Shown here one piece after another: positions 17,671 to 24,520 of a DNA stretch of 64,000 nt. The notes below the pieces were generated by a model, which was not told the DNA's origin, did not search any database, and worked only from the letters and a program-made list of their open reading frames with translations. This DNA comes from Streptomyces sp. HD (GTDB lineage: Bacteria > Actinomycetota > Actinomycetes > Streptomycetales > Streptomycetaceae). Each line of letters starts with the position of its first letter. Positions within the stretch are counted from its first letter, which is position 1. The position numbers and the translations under genes are program-made. The DNA is taken from positions 310,001 to 374,000 of the forward strand of contig NZ_JAQMYP010000001.1 in the NCBI RefSeq assembly GCF_028369295.1, in the 5' to 3' direction.

Positions 17671-18600
17671 GTGGACCTCGACGCCGTGCGTACTTTCGTC
17701 GCCGTAGCGGACGGCGGCCGGTTCCAGGACGCCGCCGTGACCCTGTCGATCACCCAGCAGGCCGTCTCCAAGCGCGTCGCCGCGCTGGAGAAGCGCCTCG
17801 GGGTCCGGCTGTTCACCCGTACCGCCCGCGGGGCCCGGCTCACCATCGACGGGCAGGCGTTCCTGCCGCACGCGCGTGCCCTCCTGCAGGCCGAGGAACG
17901 GGCCGTCGCCTCCGTACGCCCCGGCAGCCGTGCCCTGCGCGTCGACGTGATCGGCCGACGGCTCGCCCCGGCGGTCCTGCTGCGCGGCTTCCATCGCGCC
18001 CACCCCGACACCGAGCTCGATGTCGTCACGCTCTTCGACGCCGACGCGGCCGTCGCGGCCCTGCGCGCCGGCACGATCGACGCGTCCTTCCGCGCCGTGA
18101 CCGTGCCCGGGCGGCAGTTGCCCGAAGGCATCGAGGCGGTCCGCGTGTACGACGAGCCGCTGCAGCTCCTGACCGGGCCGGGGCACGTTTTCGCCGCCGC
18201 CCGCTCGGTGACGCCCGATCGGCTCGCCGGGCACCGGATCTGGATGCCCGGCATCGTCGAGGGCACCGAATGGGCCGCCTACTACGACGCGCTCGCTGCC
18301 GAGTTCGGGCTCGCGATCGAGGCGACCGGCCCCGACTTCGGCACCGAGCCGCTCGTCGACACGATCGCCGACTCCGCGGTACTGGCGACCTTCGTCGGCG
18401 CGGACACCCGTCTGGTCTGGCCCGCCGACCAGGACCTGCGTCGCATCCCGCTGCGCGACCCGGCCCCGGTCTACCCGCACTCCCTGCTCTGGCGCGGCGA
18501 CAACCCGCACCCCACCCTCAAAGCCCTCCGCGCCCACCTCGCCGCGGCCCGCTCCGAGCGCCCGGAGGCGGAGACCTGGACGCCGGCCTGGGCGCGGTGA
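17671..18600 (+). CDS. LysR-family transcriptional regulator
   Basis: The product is 309 aa. Residues 1-60 form the winged helix-turn-helix (LDAVRTFVAVADGGRFQDAA, then TQQAVSKRVAALEKRLGVRLF), followed by a LysR substrate-binding domain to about 300. GTG 17671 lies 6 nt after a TAGGAT -10-like box and lacks a Shine-Dalgarno, so the mRNA is probably leaderless. It is divergent from the MFS transporter with a shared 83-nt region holding an inverted repeat, the usual layout for a LysR activator or repressor of its neighbour. Its stop codon lies inside the first unit of a 21-bp tandem repeat. Confidence 0.92.
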   Translation: MDLDAVRTFVAVADGGRFQDAAVTLSITQQAVSKRVAALEKRLGVRLFTRTARGARLTIDGQAFLPHARALLQAEERAVASVRPGSRALRVDVIGRRLAPAVLLRGFHRAHPDTELDVVTLFDADAAVAALRAGTIDASFRAVTVPGRQLPEGIEAVRVYDEPLQLLTGPGHVFAAARSVTPDRLAGHRIWMPGIVEGTEWAAYYDALAAEFGLAIEATGPDFGTEPLVDTIADSAVLATFVGADTRLVWPADQDLRRIPLRDPAPVYPHSLLWRGDNPHPTLKALRAHLAAARSERPEAETWTPAWAR

Positions 18601-18731
18601 TCGGTTCCGGCGGTGCCACGACCGGTTCCGGCGGTGCTACGACCGGTTCCGGCGGTGGCACGACCGGTTCCGGCGGTGCCGTGACAGGCCCCGGCGGTGC
18701 CGTGACTGGTTCCGGCGGGGTCGTGACCGGT
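18597..18731. repeat. 21-bp tandem repeat, about 6.4 copies
   Basis: The unit RYGACCGGTTCCGGCGGTGCC repeats from the last codon of the lysR gene to 10-20 nt before the next promoter, with few mismatches. Each unit holds ACCGGT/CCGG self-complementary pieces. Read in the lysR frame past the stop it would encode VPAVPRP-like heptads for 27 codons before TGA. It could act as a terminator-like or slippage-prone tract. Confidence 0.9.
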
Positions 18732-18749
18732 CGTGGCTAGGCTGCGCGG

Positions 18750-19010
18750 ATGACGCGTGACCGTCGCCGCGCACTGCTCGCCCTCGCCTCGCTCGCCGTG
18801 ATCGTCGCGGGTGTGTCCTTCGTCTTCTGGGCGACACGGCCCGTGCAGCACGGCGAGTGCCTGGTCGCCTACTCCCGGGTCTCCACCATCGGCAGCAAGC
18901 CGCCGACCGGGCGTGAGCTGGACGAACTCGCTCAGCGGCTCCACGAGGAGGCCATCGCCGAGGGTCGGTGCGAGCCGCCGTGGCCGCGGTGGCGGGGGTG
19001 GGTCGACTGA
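18750..19010 (+). CDS. small single-pass membrane protein, unknown function
   Basis: The product is 86 aa: a basic N-terminus (MTRDRRRA), one membrane helix (about 9-28) and a short outside domain with two Cys residues (HGECLVAYS and EGRCEPPW). ATG 18750 follows TAGGCT (18738-18743) by 6 nt, a leaderless arrangement. Orientation suggests an N-in anchor with the two Cys exposed. No family recognised. Confidence 0.72.
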   Translation: MTRDRRRALLALASLAVIVAGVSFVFWATRPVQHGECLVAYSRVSTIGSKPPTGRELDELAQRLHEEAIAEGRCEPPWPRWRGWVD

Positions 19011-19219
19011 CGCCGGCCGAGGGCGGGCGGGGCGGCCGAGAGCGGCCGAGCTACGCGCCGGCCGCCTGCACGCGGGCCGCCTGCACGCCTGCTCCGGCCC
19101 TGCGCGCCCCCACATCCACCTGCTCCCGCCCCGCACGCCCGCACGCTCTGCCCTGCGCGCCCCACATCTGCACCCGCCCCGCCACCGGGCCGCCTGCTCC
19201 CGCCCTCGGCCCGGTCGAC

Positions 19220-20377
19220 CTACTTCGTCACGCTCGGCGGCGTCAGCGGAGTGGCTGCCTGGGCCTGCGGTGACGAGGTGTTGGAGTATGCCGACGGGGC
19301 CGACATGCCCGCCGTCGGGTCGGCCGTGGCCGTGTCCTCGACGGGGAGCACGGGGCGGCCGACGATCCGGATGTCGGCGGCGTCGAAGGCGCGCTTGATG
19401 CGCCAGCGCAGTTCGCGTTCGACGGTGAGGGACTTGCCGGGCATGGTCTTCGCGGAGACGCGCACGACCATCGAGTCCAGCAGCACGCTGTCCAGGCCGA
19501 GAACCTCGATCGGGCCCCAGAGGAGCTCGTTCCAGGGCTCCTCCTTGCTCATCGCCTCGCCGACCTCGCCGAGTACGGCCTTCACGCGGTCAAGGTCCTC
19601 GGAGGGCCGGACGGTGACGTCGACGCCGGCCGTGGACCAGCCCTGCGAGAGGTTGCCGATGCGCTTGACCTCGCCGTTGCGGACGTACCAGATCTCGCCG
19701 TTGTCGCCGCGCAGCTTGGTCACGCGCAGGCCGACCTCGATGACCTCGCCGGAGGCGACGCCCGCGTCGATCGAGTCGCCGACGCCGTACTGGTCCTCCA
19801 GGATCATGAAGACGCCGGAGAGGAAGTCGGTGACCAGGTTGCGGGCGCCGAAACCGATCGCCACGCCCGCGACACCGGCGGAGGCCAGCAGCGGGGCCAG
19901 GTTGATGTCGAAGGCGGACAGCACCATCAGCGCGGCCGTGCCCATGATCAGGAAGCTGGCCACCGAGCGCAGGACCGAGCCGATCGCCTGCGAGCGCTGA
20001 CGGCGCCGCTCGACGTTGACCAGCAGGCCCCCGATGGCGGTGCCGTCCACCGCCTGCGCGGTGCGGTTCATCCGCTCTATGAGCTTGGTGATCGCCCGCC
20101 GGATCACCACTCTCAGCACGCCCGCGATCACCAGGATCAGCAGGACCTTGAGACCTATCGCGAGCCAGGTCGACCAGTTCTGCTCGACCCAGCTCGCAGC
20201 CTGGGTCGCGCTCTCGTGGGCGTCCTGGATCGAGGGGACCGACGGCGTCTGACTCTCCGAGGGAGACGGTGACGGCGTGGAACCGACGGCCAGTAGGACG
20301 GCGGGCAGGGACACGGCGGGTACCTCCAGTGCAGCGGCCCGCCCCACCGGCAGATGGTCAAGGGCGGTCAAGGTCAC
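19220..20377 (-). CDS. MscS-family small-conductance mechanosensitive channel
   Basis: The product is 385 aa from GTG 20377. An N-terminal hydrophobic stretch and a Ser/Pro linker (about 33-50) precede membrane helices at about 68-90 and 130-185. The last is the pore helix rich in Gly and Ala (LASAGVAGVAIGFGARNLVTDFLSG), followed by the MscS beta domain (DQYGVGDSI, GEVIEVGLRVTKLR) and an alpha/beta tail. It should open under membrane tension to release solutes during osmotic downshock. The C-terminal about 45 residues are low complexity. It is divergent from the HNH gene, with a 264-nt gap in which I see no clear riboswitch. Confidence 0.92.
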   Translation of the reverse strand: MTLTALDHLPVGRAAALEVPAVSLPAVLLAVGSTPSPSPSESQTPSVPSIQDAHESATQAASWVEQNWSTWLAIGLKVLLILVIAGVLRVVIRRAITKLIERMNRTAQAVDGTAIGGLLVNVERRRQRSQAIGSVLRSVASFLIMGTAALMVLSAFDINLAPLLASAGVAGVAIGFGARNLVTDFLSGVFMILEDQYGVGDSIDAGVASGEVIEVGLRVTKLRGDNGEIWYVRNGEVKRIGNLSQGWSTAGVDVTVRPSEDLDRVKAVLGEVGEAMSKEEPWNELLWGPIEVLGLDSVLLDSMVVRVSAKTMPGKSLTVERELRWRIKRAFDAADIRIVGRPVLPVEDTATADPTAGMSAPSAYSNTSSPQAQAATPLTPPSVTK

Positions 20378-20641
20378 GAAAAGGTCACCGGCGGGGCAGG
20401 CTCACCACACTATCGGGGCACGGTGTGTGGATCGTTGCCATGTTCGAGGGAGGAAACGTGCCCACCCGGGGATGAACTGGTGGGATGAACCGTTCGTCAT
20501 CCGGGGGATGAATCAGATGTGGTCGAAAACACTCCCAGCCCGTTACCGGGACATGGTGGCGCTTTCACCAGGCAAGAGGGGAGACTGACTACAGATCGTC
20601 CCGGCGCGAGCCACGCGCCGCCGACGCCCAAGGAGGCATCC

Positions 20642-21178
20642 GTGCCGCATGTCCTGGTCCTCAACGCGTCGTACGAGCCTCTTGGCGTCGTACCGCTCCG
20701 CCGCGCGCTCGTCCTCGTCCTGGAGAACAAGGCCGTATGCCTTGAAGAGTCCGGCGCCTTCCTGCACAGCGCAACCGTCACAGTCCCCGCACCCAGCGTG
20801 GTCCGGCTCAAGCGATTCGTCCGGGTTCCCTATCGGGGGCCCGTTCCTCTTACCCGCAGGGCGCTCTTCGCGCGCGACGGGGGCCGGTGCATGTACTGCG
20901 GTGGCGTCGCAACCAGCGTCGACCATGTCATTCCGCGCAGCCGCGGGGGCAAACACGTCTGGGACAACGTGGTGGCGTCCTGCCGCCGCTGCAACCACGT
21001 GAAGGCCGACCGACACCTGTTCGAAATCGGCTGGCGGCTGCGCCACAAACCCGCTCCACCCACCGGTCTGGCCTGGCGCATCATCGGCACCGGGCATAGG
21101 GACCCGCGCTGGATGCCGTACTTGCAACCGTACGGCGCGGACGACGCCTTGGCCCGGATCGACGGCATTTCTGCCTGA
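20642..21178 (+). CDS. HNH endonuclease family protein
   Basis: The product is 178 aa from GTG 20642, chosen because AAGGAGG ends 5 nt before it; a longer reading upstream has no ribosome site. The HNH core is in the C-terminal half: Cys83/Cys86, Asp94-His95 (SVDHVIPRSRGG), Asn109 and Cys114/Cys117. This is a beta-beta-alpha metal nuclease bound by a structural zinc. This short form is common in actinobacterial cores and is not next to a methylase or phage gene, so a DNA-repair or housekeeping role is more likely than restriction. The true substrate is unknown. Confidence 0.92.
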   Translation: MPHVLVLNASYEPLGVVPLRRALVLVLENKAVCLEESGAFLHSATVTVPAPSVVRLKRFVRVPYRGPVPLTRRALFARDGGRCMYCGGVATSVDHVIPRSRGGKHVWDNVVASCRRCNHVKADRHLFEIGWRLRHKPAPPTGLAWRIIGTGHRDPRWMPYLQPYGADDALARIDGISA

Positions 21179-21191
21179 CGACCCGGGCTTT

Positions 21192-21246
21192 CGCATACCT
21201 GGCGTACGCCTGCGCCATGTGCGCGCACGCGCACGCCGGGTATGCG
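21192..21246. terminator. bidirectional terminator hairpin
   Basis: A 14-bp stem (CGCATACCTGGCGT with ACGCCGGGTATGCG, one G-T wobble) with an internal GCGC/GCGC pairing lies between the converging HNH and FtsX-like genes and should end both transcripts. Confidence 0.75.
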
Positions 21247-21310
21247 GCGATCCGGCCCCGAGGGTCCCCCGTGCCCCCGGGGTCGGACGGTTGCGGCCGT
21301 ACGGCCGTGC

Positions 21311-22657
21311 TCACACGTACCGCAGCTCCGCCGGCCGCACCGACCGCCGCAGCAACGGCAGTGACGTGGCCGCGGCCAGCAGGCAGGCGGCGTAGACGAC
21401 CACCGGAACCAGCACCGGCACCAGCGGCACGGGCCCGACCGGGTCGTCGATCAACTTGGCCCAGCCCACGTAGATTGCCGTCCCGCCCGCGCCCGCGAGC
21501 AGCACCGCCGGTGCGAGCGGCAGCGCGGTCTCCAGGAGCAGCGCCCGGCCGAGCACGCTCTGCGGCACTCCGGCCGCTGCCTGCGCGGCGAGCCCCCGGC
21601 GGCGGGTGGCCAGCGACTCGGCGGTGCCCACGGCCAGGGCCGACAGGGTCAGCACCAGGGCGACGAGGACAGCGGCGCCGGAGAGGCTGAGACCGGTGGT
21701 GTAGTACGACCTGTTCTCCGCCAGGTGGTCGGTGTGGTCCACGACGTGCAGCAGTACCAGGCGGATGCCGGCGAACGCTGTGCCCACGACCGTCACCAGC
21801 AGCACCGCCGCATGCGTACGGGCCGTCGCCCACGGGTCGTCGCGCAGCCGCTCCGCCGCGATGAGCAGGGCCGGCCGCCGGGCGCGGGAGGCGAGCGCGG
21901 TGCCCAGCCGCCGGGACGACCAGCCCGCCAGCCATACGGCTGATACGCCGATCAGCAGAGACACCGCGAACACCGTCAGCGGGCCGAGAGCGAGGGGGAG
22001 GGGGTCGCCGAAGTGCATGGTCAGAACGACGCACACGGCCAGCACCGCGAGCAGCACCGTCACCGCCAGGAACGCCCGCCCCGGACCCCGCGTCGACCGC
22101 ACCCGCCGTACCCAGCCCAGCGGAGAGGCGACGACCCGGCGCAGCGACAGCGCGCTCACGGCCGCGCCCAGCACCGGGACGGCCACGGCGACCAGGGCGA
22201 TGCCGAGCCATGCCAGGGGCTCGGGGTGCTGCCACAGGCGCAGCAGGAGCAGGACGGCGAAGACCGTGGCCACCGACGAACCGGCCAGGCAGGCCAGCCC
22301 CGCCTCCAGAGCTGCGATCCGCCGGACCTGACGGGGCGTGGCCCCCGCGAGCCGCAGCGCAGCAACTCGACGGTCGCGGTGCACTGCCCCCACACGGGCG
22401 CACTGCCCGAGGAACCCGAGCACCGGGACCAGTAGCAGCAACAGCGCGATGATCACGCCCTGCCGGTCACGGGAGTGATCGAGCAGTCCGGCGCCGACGG
22501 ACACGGAATACTGCCCGTCGATCGAGGTGATCACGGCGACCGCCAGCCCGATGCCGGTCGCGAGCGCGGCCCCGAACGCCGTGAGCGTCACCCGCCACCA
22601 CTCACGCCGGTCGGAACCCCGGGTGAGCAGCCAGGCCAGCCGAAGGTCGGCTCTCAT
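21311..22657 (-). CDS. FtsX-like ABC transporter permease
   Basis: The product is 448 aa from ATG 22657 behind GGAGGTGA. It has about eight to ten membrane helices, with two FtsX/MacB-like blocks (RRVAALRLAGATPRQVRRIAALE and LATRRRGLAAQAAAGVPQSVLG) that mark this permease family. It partners the ATPase encoded upstream. The family exports peptides, lipids or antibiotics, or does mechanical work on the envelope. PadR control of the operon favours inducible export of a toxic compound. Its start overlaps the stop of a 46-aa ORF lying between it and the ATPase. Confidence 0.9.
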   Translation of the reverse strand: MRADLRLAWLLTRGSDRREWWRVTLTAFGAALATGIGLAVAVITSIDGQYSVSVGAGLLDHSRDRQGVIIALLLLLVPVLGFLGQCARVGAVHRDRRVAALRLAGATPRQVRRIAALEAGLACLAGSSVATVFAVLLLLRLWQHPEPLAWLGIALVAVAVPVLGAAVSALSLRRVVASPLGWVRRVRSTRGPGRAFLAVTVLLAVLAVCVVLTMHFGDPLPLALGPLTVFAVSLLIGVSAVWLAGWSSRRLGTALASRARRPALLIAAERLRDDPWATARTHAAVLLVTVVGTAFAGIRLVLLHVVDHTDHLAENRSYYTTGLSLSGAAVLVALVLTLSALAVGTAESLATRRRGLAAQAAAGVPQSVLGRALLLETALPLAPAVLLAGAGGTAIYVGWAKLIDDPVGPVPLVPVLVPVVVYAACLLAAATSLPLLRRSVRPAELRYV

Positions 22658-22794
22658 ACGGTCACCTCCGGGGAGGCCGCGGTGGTGCCGGTGAGCCGGC
22701 GGCCGGGCCTCATGGCGTGGGCGGCGTGGGCCCCGTGGGCCGGCATCGCGACCCGGGCTGCGATGCCCCGGGCGCCGCAGGACTCGTTCCTCAT
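22654..22794 (-). CDS. small ORF (46 aa) coupled to both ABC transporter genes
   Basis: An ORF of 46 codons (MRNESCGARG to SPEVTV) fills the gap between ATPase and permease exactly. Its ATG (22792-22794) overlaps the ATPase stop and its TGA (22654-22656) overlaps the permease ATG, both as ATGA. It is rich in Ala, His, Gly and Arg, has one Cys, and has no membrane helix. The ribosome site before it is weak, so it would depend on coupling. It may be a real small subunit, or only a ribosome relay that keeps ATPase and permease output linked. Homologues are needed to decide. Confidence 0.45.
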   Translation of the reverse strand: MRNESCGARGIAARVAMPAHGAHAAHAMRPGRRLTGTTAASPEVTV

Positions 22795-23531
22795 ACCGCC
22801 ACCCCCAGCGGCGCCACGGCCCCGTCGGCCATCCGCACCTCACGGTCCGCATACGCCGCCACCTGCGCGTCATGCGTGATCAGCAGTACGGCCGTGCCCG
22901 ACTCGCGGGCCGTGTGCACCAGGGACGTCATGACCTGCTCGCTCGCCAGCGAGTCCAGCGCCCCCGTCGGCTCGTCGGCGAAGACGACCTTCGGGCCGGT
23001 GACCAGGGCCCGGGCCAGTGCCACCCGCTGGGCCTGGCCGCCGCTCAGCTCGCCGGGCCGCAGCGCCTCCTGCCCGCGCACCCCGAACCGCTCCAGCCAC
23101 TCGCCGGCCGCCGCCTGCGCCTCCTGACGGCGGGTGCCCGCGAGGAGCAGGGGCAGTGCCACGTTGTCGACGGCCGTCAGCTCGGGGATCAGCTGTCCGA
23201 ACTGGAACACCACACCGAACTCCGTACGCCGCAGCTCGCTCAGCCGCTTCTCGGGCAGCCGATCCAGCCGCTCCCCGCCGTCCCCGCCGTATGTCACCGA
23301 GCCGCTGTCCGGGCGGACGATCCCGGAGAGGCAGTGCAGCAGCGTGGACTTCCCGCTGCCGCTCGCGCCGGTGACCGCGAGGATCTCGCCGGCGCCCAGC
23401 TCGACGCCGGCGCCGCGCAGCGCCTGCGTCCTGCCGTGCGCCTTGACGAGGTCACGGGCCGTCAGCAGCGGCACCGCGGCTCCCTCCTCGCCGCTCGTAC
23501 TGCTCCCCCTTGGGCGCTCTTTGTCGCTCAT
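22791..23531 (-). CDS. ABC transporter ATP-binding protein (MacB/LolD type)
   Basis: The product is 246 aa from ATG 23531, which overlaps the padR stop by ATGA. Motifs in order: Walker A GASGSGKST, Q-loop VVFQFGQL, signature LSGGQAQRVALARAL, Walker B VVFADEPTGALD and the switch His in LLITHD. The extra DEPTGALD text is typical of LolD/MacB-type ATPases working with FtsX-like permeases. It should power the permease encoded 133 nt downstream. Expression should follow the PadR regulator at the head of the operon. Confidence 0.94.
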   Translation of the reverse strand: MSDKERPRGSSTSGEEGAAVPLLTARDLVKAHGRTQALRGAGVELGAGEILAVTGASGSGKSTLLHCLSGIVRPDSGSVTYGGDGGERLDRLPEKRLSELRRTEFGVVFQFGQLIPELTAVDNVALPLLLAGTRRQEAQAAAGEWLERFGVRGQEALRPGELSGGQAQRVALARALVTGPKVVFADEPTGALDSLASEQVMTSLVHTARESGTAVLLITHDAQVAAYADREVRMADGAVAPLGVAV

Positions 23532-24061
23532 ACGGCGTCGACCTCCGCGGTCAGGGTGGTGAGCCGGGCCGCCGTGGTCGTCATCCAACGGAGGTCGGCG
23601 TCGAGGTGGTTGAGGGCGTAGTCCGCCGAGAGCACCGTCGCGAGATCGGCGCCCTGCGCGGTCTTGAGCGCCGTGAGCTCCCGCATCCGCTCCATGTGGG
23701 CGGCGCGCTGGGCGCGCAGATAGGCCTCCGGGTCGCCGCCGGACAGGATCGAGACGACGACCTTGGCGAAGATCTCGTTCGTCACGAACGGCGCGGGCGG
23801 CGCGATCTCCCCGGCCCACCGGGCCAGTTCACGCGTCCCGTCCTCCGTCGAGCGGTACATCGTCCGCTCCGGTCCGCCGTCCGAGTCAATGCCCTCGACC
23901 TCGGCCTGACCGTCGCGGACCAGGCGCTGCAACGTCGTGTAGACCTGCCCGTAGGCCAGCGGACGGGCCTGCGGGAAACGTTCGTCGTGGCGTCGCTTGA
24001 GGTCGTAGCCATGGCTCGGCCCCCCGGCGAGCAGCCCCAACAGGATGTGGCGGGTGCTCAT
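23528..24061 (-). CDS. PadR-family transcriptional regulator
   Basis: The product is 177 aa from ATG 24061 (MSTRHILLGLL), with a winged helix-turn-helix over the first about 80 residues (GYDLKRRHDERF, LAYGQVYTTLQRLVRDG) and a C-terminal dimerisation helix bundle, as in subfamily-1 PadR proteins. A CATAAT -10 box ends 7 nt before this ATG, so the mRNA is probably leaderless; the ATG at 24070 lies inside the -10 and is unlikely to be used. It leads the ABC exporter operon and its operator overlaps its own promoter, so ligand binding should derepress the exporter. Confidence 0.92.
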   Translation of the reverse strand: MSTRHILLGLLAGGPSHGYDLKRRHDERFPQARPLAYGQVYTTLQRLVRDGQAEVEGIDSDGGPERTMYRSTEDGTRELARWAGEIAPPAPFVTNEIFAKVVVSILSGGDPEAYLRAQRAAHMERMRELTALKTAQGADLATVLSADYALNHLDADLRWMTTTAARLTTLTAEVDAV

Positions 24062-24068
24062 GCCGATC

Positions 24069-24098
24069 ATTATGCACTGAGTACATGTACTGAGTGAA
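24069..24098 (-). promoter_or_regulatory. padR promoter with embedded PadR operator
   Basis: On the minus strand TTCACT (24093-24098), an 18-nt spacer and CATAAT (24069-24074) form a promoter. The spacer contains the 12-bp perfect palindrome AGTACATGTACT (24080-24091), flanked by ACTGAGT direct repeats. This is the ATGTAC/GTACAT style of PadR sites. Bound repressor would sit between -35 and -10. Confidence 0.75.
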
Positions 24099-24271
24099 TA
24101 GTGGTCGGCGGTCGGTGATCGGTGATCGGTGATCGGTGAGAAGGGCTCAGGACGGCTGTCGACCGGAAGGAATGTGACTAGAGGCACGTTGTTCCTCTCT
24201 GTACGTCTGCCATCGCGCCCGCTGGGTAGGGCTGCGATAACCGCGATGCCGTACTCGACAAGGAGGCTCCC

Positions 24272-24520
24272 GTGGCCACTGCATCGGCCCTGTCCAAACC
24301 TGAGGCGCTCATCGAGCCGGAGATGCACGCCTGCGTCTTCAGCGCCGAGGGCGCCTGCTTCGAAGCCCCCCTCACCAGCGAACCACCCCTCCCCGACGCC
24401 GAGCCCCTCACCAGCGAGCCACCGCTCGCCGACGCCGCGCCACTGACCAGTGAGGCAGCGGCCTGGGATACGGGTATGGACACCGGTATGGACATGGACC
24501 TGGATTACCCGAGGCCGTAG
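24272..24520 (+). CDS. small acidic repeat protein coupled to malQ
   Basis: The product is 82 aa from GTG 24272, with a near-perfect AAGGAGG site ending 5 nt upstream. It is strongly acidic and Pro-rich. Three tandem 12-residue units occupy 33-68 (PLTSEPPLPDAE, PLTSEPPLADAA, PLTSEAAAWDTG), preceded by two Cys (21 and 29) and followed by a Met/Asp tail (MDTGMDMDLDYPRP). It has no signal peptide or membrane helix. The stop is immediately followed by the malQ ATG with no gap. I do not recognise a family. A MalQ partner or a translational leader are both possible, and no RiPP-modifying enzyme is near. Confidence 0.75.
   Translation: MATASALSKPEALIEPEMHACVFSAEGACFEAPLTSEPPLPDAEPLTSEPPLADAAPLTSEAAAWDTGMDTGMDMDLDYPRP

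Noticed and set aside
16055..17707. + strand reading of the MFS minisatellite as a repeat protein (PFFTGLSPALRALL)
   Set aside because: Antisense frame of a 42-bp repeat. The minus frame continues into normal MFS helices on both sides.
20378..20641. Riboswitch between mscS and the HNH gene
   Set aside because: Only scattered GGATGAA repeats and weak hairpins; no known aptamer core recognised.
20642..21178. Homing endonuclease or restriction system
   Set aside because: No intron, intein or methylase context; short HNH proteins of this form are chromosomal core genes.
24101..24140. Short GGTGATC repeats upstream of padR as operators
   Set aside because: A simple 7-8-nt slippage repeat beyond the promoter with no dyad symmetry.
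24272..24520. RiPP precursor peptide
   Set aside because: No lanthipeptide, radical SAM, YcaO or protease gene nearby, and translation is tied to malQ.
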